Part shown: piece after piece, positions 1-7,931 of the stretch
Numbering within the stretch: position 1 is the first letter of the stretch
How the letters are laid out: each line of letters opens with the position of its first letter
The notes under the pieces: generated by a model
Told to the model about the DNA's origin: nothing
What the model saw: only the letters and a program-made list of their open reading frames with translations
Databases searched by the model: none
Translations under genes and position numbers: made by a program
Origin: Rhodococcus sp. CH91
GTDB taxonomy: Bacteria > Actinomycetota > Actinomycetes > Mycobacteriales > Mycobacteriaceae
Reading direction: 5' to 3'
Assembly: GCF_022554085.1 (NCBI RefSeq)
Contig: NZ_JAKFYR010000001.1
Coordinates: 620,001-684,000, forward strand
DNA: 64,000 bases

Positions 1-2
1 GT

Positions 3-425
3 GTGACTCTCGAAGATGTCTGGTCGGCGCAGGGCGCGCAGGCGCATCTCGGTATGACCGTGCCCGGATTCCCGAACATGTTCATGCTGTACGGCCCCAA
101 TTCGCAGCCGGTGGCCAGCGGTGCGGGCCTGCCGGTGTGGTTCGAGGTCTGGACCGGTTACATCGCCGAGTGCATCGTGGGGATGCTCGAGAAGGGCCGG
201 GCGTCGATGGTCATCCGCAAGGACGCCTTCGTCGAGTACAACGAGCAGTTGCACGACGAGGCGAAGAAGCTCATCTACCTGATGCCGAATTCGGCGATGG
301 AGAAGAACTACTACGTCAACGAGTTCGGCCGGCTGCAGATGAACGCACCGTGGAACGGCGAGAAGTACTACGAGTTGTGTGAGAGTCCGGACGAGTCGCA
401 CTACGACTTCACGGACGTGCCGTAG
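3..425 (+). CDS. C-terminal part of flavin-containing (Baeyer-Villiger type) monooxygenase, 5' end outside window
   Basis: The frame is open from the left edge and ends in TAG at 423-425, so only about 140 C-terminal residues are present. The segment MTVPGFPNMFMLYGPNSQP followed by a helical tail matches the C-terminal region of class B flavoprotein monooxygenases of the 4-hydroxyacetophenone monooxygenase type, which insert oxygen next to a ketone using NADPH and FAD. The FAD and NADPH Rossmann motifs would lie upstream and cannot be checked. A second, complete BVMO lies 2 kb downstream, so this is probably part of the same ketone-degrading locus. The apparent GTG at base 3 is unlikely to be the true start. 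Confidence 0.8.
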   Translation: MTLEDVWSAQGAQAHLGMTVPGFPNMFMLYGPNSQPVASGAGLPVWFEVWTGYIAECIVGMLEKGRASMVIRKDAFVEYNEQLHDEAKKLIYLMPNSAMEKNYYVNEFGRLQMNAPWNGEKYYELCESPDESHYDFTDVP

Positions 426-656
426 GAGATCCCCGACGAACTGGCGGAGGTCGGTATCACGCACCTGTGCGTGCATGCCGACACCCCGGTCGACGGACGC
501 GTGTCGGAGGTCGGCGCAGGATTCGGAGGAGATCCTCGAGCCGCTCCCGGGTTGACGCCGGGCTGTAGGAGGCCGTCGCCGAGTATTCCCGGATGCCTAC
601 GTCGATGCGGAATCGTCAGCGGCAAATGTCCGTCCGGTGACACCGGTGGGCCTTGA
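426..656 (+). pseudogene. coding-like stretch after the monooxygenase stop (possible gene remnant)
   Basis: Directly after the TAG at 425, and in the same frame, about 35 codons (426-530) read as a plausible protein with GC-rich third positions, including EIPDELAEVGITHLCVHAD. The coding look fades after about 540 and the frame stops at 656. There is no RBS or good start codon. It could be a decayed gene end, a lost C-terminal extension of the monooxygenase, or chance in GC-rich DNA. I do not recognise a family. The rest of the gap up to 751 shows nothing clear apart from a weak hairpin near 702-716. Confidence 0.25.
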
Positions 657-751
657 ATGCCCGCTCTCCACCGAAGTTTGGTGGAATCCGTCCTGCGGGG
701 TGATCGCCCCCTCCGGGCGGAGTCGGAAGGGACCGAAATTCGGCAGAGGTG

Positions 752-780
752 TTGACGCATACGTGGCCGGTGGCTACAGT
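752..780 (+). promoter_or_regulatory. sigma70-type promoter for the cyclase-VOC-BVMO operon
   Basis: TTGACG at 752-757 and TACAGT at 775-780 are separated by exactly 17 bases, about 130 bases upstream of the cyclase start. This is a near-consensus housekeeping promoter in an otherwise gene-free stretch and is correctly placed to transcribe the genes from 914 onward. Confidence 0.55.
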
Positions 781-913
781 GAGTCCGGTCACAAGTCGCG
801 GGGTAGGTGTCGTCGTTCACGGATTCGATTCGCGCTCGTCGCCCGACACGTCCCGAACCGACCGACAACCACCCCCGAAACCTCGCTATCGAGGACACCA
901 CGTTGAGGAGTCG

Positions 914-1807
914 ATGTTGAGCACGCGTAAGTCGAACTGGGGCCGCTGGGGTGAAGCGGATGAGCTGGGTGCGCTCAATCTCCTCACGCCGGAGCGGGTC
1001 CTCGCCGCTCTCCGCCTGCCCAAGACGGGCAAGACCTACAGCCTCAGCATTCCGATACAGCGATCCGGTGTGCCGAACCTCGAATACCGAGGCATCCCAC
1101 AGCGACTCACTCTGACCAATCACCAGGACGAGGCGATGGCCCGCGCCAACGGCGGCGCCCCCGGCGTCGGCGCCAACGAGGATCAGCTCGTCATGCCGTC
1201 GCACACCTCCACGCACATGGACGCACTGTGTCACGTGTACGCCGACAACAAGATCTACAACGGCTACCCCGCCGACCAGGTCACCCCGTACTCGGGCGCA
1301 GCCAAGTGCAGCATCGACAAGGTCGGCGGCATCGCCGGCCGCGGCGTCCTCATCGACGTCGCCGCCTCGAAGGGCGTCGACCTGCTCGAGCCGGGTTACG
1401 TCATCACCGTCGCCGACCTGCAGAAAGCTCTGGACGACCAGGGCGTCGAACTGCAGACGGGCGACCTGGTGCTCATCCGCACGGGATGGCTCGAGGACTA
1501 CCTGGCCGAGCAGGGCGACATGATGCCGCAGCCGGGCATCGGCCTCGAAGCGGCCGCCTTCCTCGCGGAGAAGGACGTGGCGCTGGTCGGTTCCGACAAC
1601 GCTGCGATCGAACCCATCCCCTTCGACCGGAACGTCTACCTCGGCGGACACATCATCCTGCTCGTCGAGCACGGCATCTACCTGGTCGAGAACATGAACC
1701 TCGCAGAGCTCGCCGCCGACAGGTGCTACGAGTTCCTGCTGACCATCGGCGCGCTGAAGATCACCGGCGCCACGGCGAGCCCGGTCACCCCCGTCGCCGT
1801 CGGTTGA
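914..1807 (+). CDS. cyclase-family (kynurenine formamidase-like) metal-dependent hydrolase
   Basis: A 297-residue protein of the cyclase/kynurenine formamidase superfamily. The metal-binding signature HxxTHxDxxxH is visible at about residues 97-107 (HTSTHMDALCH), with a later region (LVGSDNAAIEPIPF) typical of the larger actinobacterial cyclase proteins. These enzymes hydrolyse amides, esters or lactones. ATG 914 is chosen because GAGGAG lies just before it and the protein start MLSTRKSNWGRWG matches family N-termini; the open frame upstream to 749 looks non-coding. It is first in an apparent operon with the VOC protein and BVMO, so a ring-opening or hydrolytic step after Baeyer-Villiger oxidation is plausible. 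Confidence 0.8.
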   Translation: MLSTRKSNWGRWGEADELGALNLLTPERVLAALRLPKTGKTYSLSIPIQRSGVPNLEYRGIPQRLTLTNHQDEAMARANGGAPGVGANEDQLVMPSHTSTHMDALCHVYADNKIYNGYPADQVTPYSGAAKCSIDKVGGIAGRGVLIDVAASKGVDLLEPGYVITVADLQKALDDQGVELQTGDLVLIRTGWLEDYLAEQGDMMPQPGIGLEAAAFLAEKDVALVGSDNAAIEPIPFDRNVYLGGHIILLVEHGIYLVENMNLAELAADRCYEFLLTIGALKITGATASPVTPVAVG

Positions 1808-1835
1808 CCGCACTCTCACACCACAAGGATCCCGG

Positions 1836-2303
1836 ATGACCGAGAACACCGAAGCGGTTGTGCATACGTACCGTACCTCCCACGTCGGGATGTGCGTCTC
1901 CGATCTGGCCAAGAGTCTTCGCTTCTACTGCAACGGACTGGGTTTCGTCAAGATCATGGAATACGACATCGACGAGCAGATCCCCGAGGTGGATGCGCCG
2001 TGCAGCCTCACCTCGACCTTCCTGGAGAAGGACGGCCTGCGCATCGAGCTGCTGTCCTACCGGCAACCCGGCGTGATCGGGACTCCTCCAACCCGCCGTA
2101 ACCATGTGGGCATGACCCACCTGTCGTTCTTCGCCGACGACATCGACTCCGCGGCCGAGGCGTTGTGCGAATACGGCGGCGTGCTGGTGCCTGAGACCCG
2201 CGCTGGTGCGGGCGATCCGACCGCTCCACAGTTCGTGTTCGTGGCCGACCCCGACGGCAACCGCGTCGAACTCATGCACATCCCTGCCGGCACCCCCTGG
2301 TGA
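1836..2303 (+). CDS. VOC (glyoxalase/bleomycin-resistance) family protein
   Basis: A 155-residue single-module vicinal oxygen chelate protein. It opens with HVGMCVSDLAKSLRFYCNGLGF and ends with VADPDGNRVELMHIP, the two classic halves of the fold with potential metal ligands His and Glu. It starts 29 bases after the cyclase gene and shares its direction. VOC members in such clusters can be isomerases, dioxygenases or hydrolases; the exact reaction cannot be read from sequence. Confidence 0.8.
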   Translation: MTENTEAVVHTYRTSHVGMCVSDLAKSLRFYCNGLGFVKIMEYDIDEQIPEVDAPCSLTSTFLEKDGLRIELLSYRQPGVIGTPPTRRNHVGMTHLSFFADDIDSAAEALCEYGGVLVPETRAGAGDPTAPQFVFVADPDGNRVELMHIPAGTPW

Positions 2304-2417
2304 CCGAACCTGCGCCGGATCACGGCCTTCCCCCCGATACATCGCTGAATGCGTCACGACGACGAACCCCGCCGTTGCCGAATCGCATTCCGACGCAGTG
2401 ACGACCAAAGGACTTTC

Positions 2418-4262
2418 ATGACCGCCCCCGAGACCCCCGCACGCGATCCACACCTCTGGGAACCCCAGCGCAAGGTCGACGACCTCGAATGGTTCCGGAA
2501 GAAGTACGCCGAAGAGCGCGACAAACGTCTGCCGAACACCGGTGCCGACACCTTCCAGGCCATCGACTTCGAAGGCAAGTTCGCCGGGTTCGACGCCGAC
2601 CCGCACGCGGACGGCCCCCGCACCGCACCCCCGGAGACCGCCGATCTCGACATGCTCGTCATCGGCGCCGGCTTCATGGGCATCAGCACCGGCATCGAGC
2701 TGAAGAAAATCGGTGTCACAAACTTCAAGATCCTCGACGTCGCAGCCGATTTCGGAGGAACCTGGTACTGGAACCGCTACCCCGGTGTGCGCTGCGACAT
2801 CGAGTCGTACATCTACCTGCCGTACCTCGAAGAGACCGGCTACATCCCCACCGAGCGATACACCCGCGGCAGCGAGATCTTCGCCTATACGCAGTCCCTC
2901 TGCACGCAGTTCGGCCTGTACGAGCACGCCCTGTTCCAGACCCGGGTCACCGAGATGGAATGGGACGAGGACACCGCGCGGTGGACGGTGCGTACCGACG
3001 CCGGTGATGTGTTCCGTGCCCGCTTCGTTTCCACCCAGAGCGGTCTGTTCAGCCGGCCCCAGCTGCCCGGCATCCCCGGGATCGAGAAGTTCACCGGGCA
3101 CAGCTTCCACACGAGCCGGTGGGACTACGACTACACGGGTGGAGACAGCACCGGAAATCTGACCGGGCTGCACGACAAGCGGGTGGCCATCATCGGAACC
3201 GGTGCCACCGGTATCCAGGCCATTCCGCACCTCGCCGAGCACGCGAAGTCGCTGGTCGTCTTCCAGCGCACACCCAGCCAGATCGCGCCCCGCGAGAACG
3301 CTCCGACCGACATCGAATGGTTCGAGTCCTTGCCGGAGGGATGGCAGAAGGAACGTCGTGCTTCCTTCGACAAGTGTGCGATGGACCGCGCCACCACCGA
3401 CTGCGACGTCGACGACGGCTGGATCAAGTTCGCCAAGTATCAGATGCGCGCGATTTACGAGGCCGGTGGCGCGGAGCCGACCCTCGAGCAGTACATGGAC
3501 GCGATGGAGCGCTCGGACTACGAGTGGAACGAAATGCTGCGCGACCGTGTCGACACCATCGTCAAGGACCCCGCCAAGGCCGAGAAGTTGAAGACCTACT
3601 ACCGCACCATGTGCAAGCGGCCGGGCTTCAGTGACGACTTCCTGCCGGTATTCAACAAGGACTCCGTCGACATCGTCGACACCTCCACCACGCCGATCGA
3701 CCGGATCACCGAGAACGGCATCGTGGTCGGCGATCGGGAGTACGAGGTCGACCTCATCATCTACGCGACGGGCTTCCAGCAGGGACGCACCTGGACCGAC
3801 AAGGCGGGTTACGACGTGCTGGGCCGCAACGGCAACCGGCTGTCGAAGAAGTTCGCCGAAGGCGCCAGCACCTACCACGGCTTCCTCAGCAAGGACTTCC
3901 CGAATCTGTTCTTCCTGGGATTCGTTCAGTCGACGCAGGTCTCCAACATCTCGAACCTCATCGACAATCAGGCCCGGCACATGGTCTACATGGTCGGTAA
4001 GTGCCTGAACGAAGACATCCGGGCCATCGAACCGACCACCGAGGCCGAGGCCGGCTGGAACGCGACCATCGCCGAGCACGCGGAGATGCGACGGGAATGG
4101 AACCTCTCGTGCACCCCGGGCCACTACAACAACGAGGGCCGCGTCGACGACAAGCGCAGCACTCTCGCAGGCGGTCTGTACGGGCCCGGTTACGAGTACT
4201 TCGACCTGCTCCGCAAGTGGCGTGAGGACGACAAGTTCGACGGCATCGCCGTGACTCGCTGA
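2418..4262 (+). CDS. Baeyer-Villiger monooxygenase (FAD/NADPH, class B flavoprotein)
   Basis: A 614-residue enzyme that would convert a ketone to an ester or lactone with O2 and NADPH. An N-terminal extension (KYAEERDKRL near residue 30) is like that of large-ring ketone monooxygenases. The FAD Rossmann motif GAGFMG is at about 83-88, the BVMO fingerprint FTGHSFHTSRWD at about 225-236, the NADPH motif GTGATG near 260, and the family motif ATGF in YATGFQQG towards the C-terminus. The fingerprint ends in WD rather than WP, which is an accepted variant. ATG 2418 is preceded by AAAGGAC; the longer frame from 2349 has no RBS. Third gene of the operon. Confidence 0.92.
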   Translation: MTAPETPARDPHLWEPQRKVDDLEWFRKKYAEERDKRLPNTGADTFQAIDFEGKFAGFDADPHADGPRTAPPETADLDMLVIGAGFMGISTGIELKKIGVTNFKILDVAADFGGTWYWNRYPGVRCDIESYIYLPYLEETGYIPTERYTRGSEIFAYTQSLCTQFGLYEHALFQTRVTEMEWDEDTARWTVRTDAGDVFRARFVSTQSGLFSRPQLPGIPGIEKFTGHSFHTSRWDYDYTGGDSTGNLTGLHDKRVAIIGTGATGIQAIPHLAEHAKSLVVFQRTPSQIAPRENAPTDIEWFESLPEGWQKERRASFDKCAMDRATTDCDVDDGWIKFAKYQMRAIYEAGGAEPTLEQYMDAMERSDYEWNEMLRDRVDTIVKDPAKAEKLKTYYRTMCKRPGFSDDFLPVFNKDSVDIVDTSTTPIDRITENGIVVGDREYEVDLIIYATGFQQGRTWTDKAGYDVLGRNGNRLSKKFAEGASTYHGFLSKDFPNLFFLGFVQSTQVSNISNLIDNQARHMVYMVGKCLNEDIRAIEPTTEAEAGWNATIAEHAEMRREWNLSCTPGHYNNEGRVDDKRSTLAGGLYGPGYEYFDLLRKWREDDKFDGIAVTR

Positions 4263-4357
4263 GCCACCGGACGTCGTCCGCAGAAATTTTCCGTGGACCG
4301 CGGGTAGCCGATGGCAGCGGCTGCCCGCGAGTCCGTGCTCGAAACAAGGAGATAGAG

Positions 4358-5152
4358 ATGGCGTTGACCCCCGTCAAGCTCGGTTATTCGCTGTTCACCC
4401 TCGTGGATCCGGCGCGCGGTCACGAGGTCGATTACAACCGCTGGTACGAACGCGATCACCGTTACTCGGGCTGCATGGTCGGTCCGGGCTGGTTCACCGG
4501 CAGCCGCTGGGTCGCCACGAAGAGGCTGAAGGACCTGCGCTTCCCGGAGACCGGACCGGTCGCGACCAAGACCGAGAATGGTTCGTACCTCGCGATCTAC
4601 TGGGTACACGAGCCCGACGCGGAAATCGCAGACGCTTGGGCGCAGAAGCAGGTCGGCGAACTGTACGCCGCCGGCCGCGGCTTCGCCGAGCGTGAGCACG
4701 TCCACACCGGCCAGTACCTGCCGGACTCGACCGTATCTGCGCAGGAGGACGGCGTCCCCCTCGAACTCGCACACGATCACCATTACGGCGGCCTTGTCAC
4801 CGTGATGATCGAACCAGCAGAGGGCGTGGACCGCACCGCCGCCCTCGACATGATCGACAACGGACCGGCCAAGATCCTCGTCGGCAAAGGTGCCGTCGAT
4901 CTGATCAGCAGCTGGCGAATGAAGCCGTGGCCCGCCGACCACAATGTGCCGATGAAGATGGGCAACGACGGCGGAACCGCCGACCGCATCCTTCAGATGC
5001 TGTTTCTCGAAGACGAGCCGACCGCGAGCTGGCAGCACATCGTCGATTACGCAACGGACATCGAGAAGTCGGGTGCGGGCAAGGTCACCTTCGCTTCGCC
5101 GTTCATCCCGACAGTGGTCGGTACGGACAAGTACACCGACGAATTGTGGTGA
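4358..5152 (+). CDS. EthD/ferredoxin-like-fold conserved hypothetical protein
   Basis: A 264-residue cytoplasmic protein without a signal or membrane segment. The start (YSLFTLVDPARGHEVDYNRWYERDH in two overlapping pieces) resembles the EthD/dimeric alpha-beta-barrel type, with a probable second copy of the fold in the C-terminal half ending in TDELW. RBS AGGAGATAGAG lies before ATG 4358. It sits between the BVMO and an epimerase-like gene and its stop overlaps the next start. EthD-like proteins often accompany oxygenases, but no catalytic role can be assigned. Confidence 0.6.
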   Translation: MALTPVKLGYSLFTLVDPARGHEVDYNRWYERDHRYSGCMVGPGWFTGSRWVATKRLKDLRFPETGPVATKTENGSYLAIYWVHEPDAEIADAWAQKQVGELYAAGRGFAEREHVHTGQYLPDSTVSAQEDGVPLELAHDHHYGGLVTVMIEPAEGVDRTAALDMIDNGPAKILVGKGAVDLISSWRMKPWPADHNVPMKMGNDGGTADRILQMLFLEDEPTASWQHIVDYATDIEKSGAGKVTFASPFIPTVVGTDKYTDELW

Positions 5153-6090
5153 GATCCGTGTTGAGCGGTGAGAAAATCCTGGTGACCGGGGTGACCGGTC
5201 AGATCGCCTTCCCGATCGCGAGGACATTGGCGGCCGAGAACGAAGTGTGGGGCCTCGCTCGGTACAGCCGGGCCGACGACCGGCAGCGGGTGAGCGAAGC
5301 GGGGATCACCCCGGTGACGTGCGATCTCGGTGAGGGCGACTTCACCGGCGTCCCGGAGGATTTCACGTACGTAGTACATCTGGCTGCGAGTCTGGCTGCG
5401 GGATGGGATTACGACGCTGCGATCCGCGCCAACGCGGAAGGTACGGGACTCCTTCTGCAGCACTGCCGATCCGCCAAGGGTGCCCTCGTGATGTCGACCC
5501 ATTCGGTCTACCGCCCGCAGGACGACCCCATGTACGTGTTCACCGAACAGTCGCCGCTGGGGGAGTGCAACAGCACCCACACCCCGACCTACTCGATGTC
5601 GAAGATCAGCCAGGAGGCCACCGCGCGGTTCGCTGCCCGCGCCTTCGGTGTGCCGGTGACGATCGCTCGGATGAACGCGTCGTACGGCCCCAACGGGGGA
5701 CTCCCGGCCATGCATGTCGACGCTATCGCCGACGGCCGGCCGATCACCACCCGTTGGGATCCGTGTATGTACAGCCCGATCTTCGAGGACGACATCAACA
5801 CTCAGGTCGGTGCCCTGCTCGAGGCGGCCTCCACACCTGCTCTCATCGTCAACTGGGGTGGCGACGAACCGGTGAGCGTGCAGGAGTGGGCGGCCTACGC
5901 CGGTGAGTTGATGGGGGTCGAGTCCGTCGTCGACGTGTCTCCCATCGAGGGAACACTGCGCGGATCCATCGCGGACACCACGCTGCGTGCCTCCATTACC
6001 GGGCCGTGCACGGTGGATTGGCGTGAAGGCATCCGCCGGACGATCGCCGCTCGTCATCCGGACAAGCTCGTCGAGACCGCCCGCTCGTGA
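5149..6090 (+). CDS. NAD-dependent epimerase/dehydratase (extended SDR)
   Basis: About 313 residues. The N-terminus KILVTGVTGQIAFPIA is the nucleotide-binding loop of extended SDRs, and YSMSK (about 148-152) supplies the catalytic Tyr and Lys. The frame continues 5' of the start, but GTG 5149 overlaps the TGA of the preceding gene (GTGA), suggesting translational coupling; GTG 5158 and TTG 5161 are alternatives. In this cluster it more likely reduces, oxidises or dehydrates a pathway intermediate than acts on a nucleotide sugar. Confidence 0.75.
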   Translation: MRSVLSGEKILVTGVTGQIAFPIARTLAAENEVWGLARYSRADDRQRVSEAGITPVTCDLGEGDFTGVPEDFTYVVHLAASLAAGWDYDAAIRANAEGTGLLLQHCRSAKGALVMSTHSVYRPQDDPMYVFTEQSPLGECNSTHTPTYSMSKISQEATARFAARAFGVPVTIARMNASYGPNGGLPAMHVDAIADGRPITTRWDPCMYSPIFEDDINTQVGALLEAASTPALIVNWGGDEPVSVQEWAAYAGELMGVESVVDVSPIEGTLRGSIADTTLRASITGPCTVDWREGIRRTIAARHPDKLVETARS

Positions 6091-6124
6091 GCATCCTTTC
6101 GTAGAACACCGTATGGGAGAAGAC

Positions 6125-6991
6125 ATGCCGACAGTGCACGACGCGCTGCCCGCCGAGCGGACCGGTACGCCGGCGAGCCCGGAACTGCTGGAACGCCGCG
6201 CGATGTTCGCCGCGACCGAGATCGACCCCGCGCTGGGGGTCACGGCAGGTGATGCGGAATTCGCGGGTGTGCCGTGCCGCACCGTCCGGGCCGGTGACCG
6301 GGCGACCATCCTCTATCTGCACGGGGGTGGATACCGGATGGGCAGCCCGGAGGCATACAACGCCTACGCGGCGAAAATCGCGGCCGGCGCCGAGGCCGCT
6401 GTCGTGCTGCCGCGCTATCGGCTCGCGCCGGAGAACCCGTTCCCGGCCGGACTGCGCGACGCGGTCGCGGTCTACGAGGAACTCGCGTCCACGGCGGAGG
6501 GGCCGGTCGTCGTCGCCGGTGATTCGGCGGGTGCCGGTCTCGCCACTGCGGTGGTCGCCGCTGTATCCAGGAGCGAGGTGCGTGGCCCGGACGGGTTGAT
6601 GTTGCTGTCGCCGTGGCTCGACCTGCACTGCTCGTCGCCTTTCTATGCGACCGCGCCCGACGTCTTCTTTCCGCTGGCTACCGCGGAGTCGGCGCGGGAC
6701 GACTACCTGCAGGGTGCCCCTGCACGTGACCCGCTGGCCTCGCCGTTGCTGGCCGACCACGCGGGATTCCCGCCCACGCTGATCCAGGTGGGCGGGAACG
6801 AAGCGCTGGTCGGTGATGCGCTCGGGCTGGCCGAATCGCTTGCGAAGGCGAACGTTACCTGCACGCTGGAAGTGGTTGCAGAACAGGGACACACGTGGCC
6901 GTTGATCCGTCCTGACCACGATGATTCCGTGGCGTCGATCGAATCGTGCGTACGGTTCGTCCGATCGGGCACTCGACGGCCTCATCGGTGA
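6125..6991 (+). CDS. alpha/beta hydrolase fold-3 esterase (HSL family)
   Basis: A 288-residue hormone-sensitive-lipase-type esterase. Oxyanion-hole motif HGGGY is at 66-70, the nucleophile in GDSAGAG at about Ser134, a probable acid near GGNEALVGDA and the catalytic His in EQGHTW at about 256. ATG 6125 is chosen because GGGAGA lies 5-10 bases upstream, although an in-frame ATG exists at 6113. Last gene of the first cluster; hydrolysis of the ester or lactone formed by the BVMO is the natural inference. Confidence 0.85.
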   Translation: MPTVHDALPAERTGTPASPELLERRAMFAATEIDPALGVTAGDAEFAGVPCRTVRAGDRATILYLHGGGYRMGSPEAYNAYAAKIAAGAEAAVVLPRYRLAPENPFPAGLRDAVAVYEELASTAEGPVVVAGDSAGAGLATAVVAAVSRSEVRGPDGLMLLSPWLDLHCSSPFYATAPDVFFPLATAESARDDYLQGAPARDPLASPLLADHAGFPPTLIQVGGNEALVGDALGLAESLAKANVTCTLEVVAEQGHTWPLIRPDHDDSVASIESCVRFVRSGTRRPHR

Positions 6992-7141
6992 ACGGCTCAG
7001 CCTGCCGATGGTCGTACAGGCACTGGCGGCGGTGACTGCTGTGAAATCGTAACGACGAAGCCGGACGCTCCGATCCCAGGTTGAGAAGCGCGGTACGCCC
7101 GTCGTCCGCGGCACGCCTGGTTTAAGGGTTGAAGGAGCAGC

Positions 7142-7930
7142 ATGAAGTTCGTCGTTCCCTATCTGCGGGTCGTAGCGGGGATGTTCGCCGCCATCACACT
7201 GTGGCTGGCGATCGTGGAGACGCTCAACGGCAACTTCGCGGACGCGCTCGTCCAGTTGGCGTTCACCGCCGGCCTGGGATACCTCGCGATAGGCAAGCCG
7301 CTACGCGACCGGCACAAGCGGGTGAAGGCCGAACAGGCCGCTATCGCTGCTCGCGCGGAGGCCGGACACCGTGCCTTCCTCATCGGCGATGTGCATGCCG
7401 CGATGGCGCCACCGCCCGAGCCGCCGAAGGCGCCCCAGATTCGTCGCGGGGTCGTTGTCGCGGCAGGCATCGCTGCGATCATCGTCTTCATCGGCATCAT
7501 CAGCGACATCTCGGATGGGCTCGACTCTCCGTCGAAGGACAACGCGACGACCACCCCGCAGTCCACATCTCGTTCCGCCACGACGACGTCGTCCGCTCCC
7601 TACACGACCTCGGCGGCGGCGACAGCGCGCACTGCATCTCCGGAAACCGTTGCAGCAACGACGACGGTTCCTTCGCCGCAAGTATCCGCCAGTGCGCGGA
7701 CGACTGTCATGCCGAACGTCGTGTGCATGGATCTTCAAGCCGCGCAGGACGCGATCCAGGCTGCGGGAGTGTTCTTCTCGACAAGCGTGGACGCGACGGG
7801 TCAGGAACGCGCCCAGGTGTGGGACCGCAACTGGGTCGTCGTCGACCAGACTCCCTCGGTGGGAACGGTGATCGGCGAAGGCGGCCCAGTGCTGTCCGTG
7901 CTGAAAGAGGACGAATTCAGCGGGTGCTAG
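7142..7930 (+). CDS. membrane protein with C-terminal PASTA-like domain
   Basis: A 262-residue protein with two membrane segments (about 7-28 and 100-121) joined by a charged cytoplasmic loop, then a long Ser/Thr/Ala-rich linker (about 130-185) and a C-terminal PASTA-like domain (VVCMDLQAAQDAIQAAG ... VVDQTPSVGT). PASTA domains bind peptidoglycan or beta-lactams, usually as the sensor part of Ser/Thr kinases; here there is no kinase domain. RBS AAGGAG before ATG 7142. Nothing in the neighbourhood explains its role; cell-envelope sensing is a guess. Confidence 0.7.
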   Translation: MKFVVPYLRVVAGMFAAITLWLAIVETLNGNFADALVQLAFTAGLGYLAIGKPLRDRHKRVKAEQAAIAARAEAGHRAFLIGDVHAAMAPPPEPPKAPQIRRGVVVAAGIAAIIVFIGIISDISDGLDSPSKDNATTTPQSTSRSATTTSSAPYTTSAAATARTASPETVAATTTVPSPQVSASARTTVMPNVVCMDLQAAQDAIQAAGVFFSTSVDATGQERAQVWDRNWVVVDQTPSVGTVIGEGGPVLSVLKEDEFSGC

Positions 7931-7931
7931 G

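Noticed and set aside
1785-4124. Long open frame on the minus strand opposite the VOC and BVMO genes (and similar ones at 401-1912, 42344-45364 and 48873-50255)
   Set aside because: Translations are low-complexity Arg/Gly/Asp/Val-rich with no domain, and lie antisense to well-supported genes; high GC lengthens such frames.
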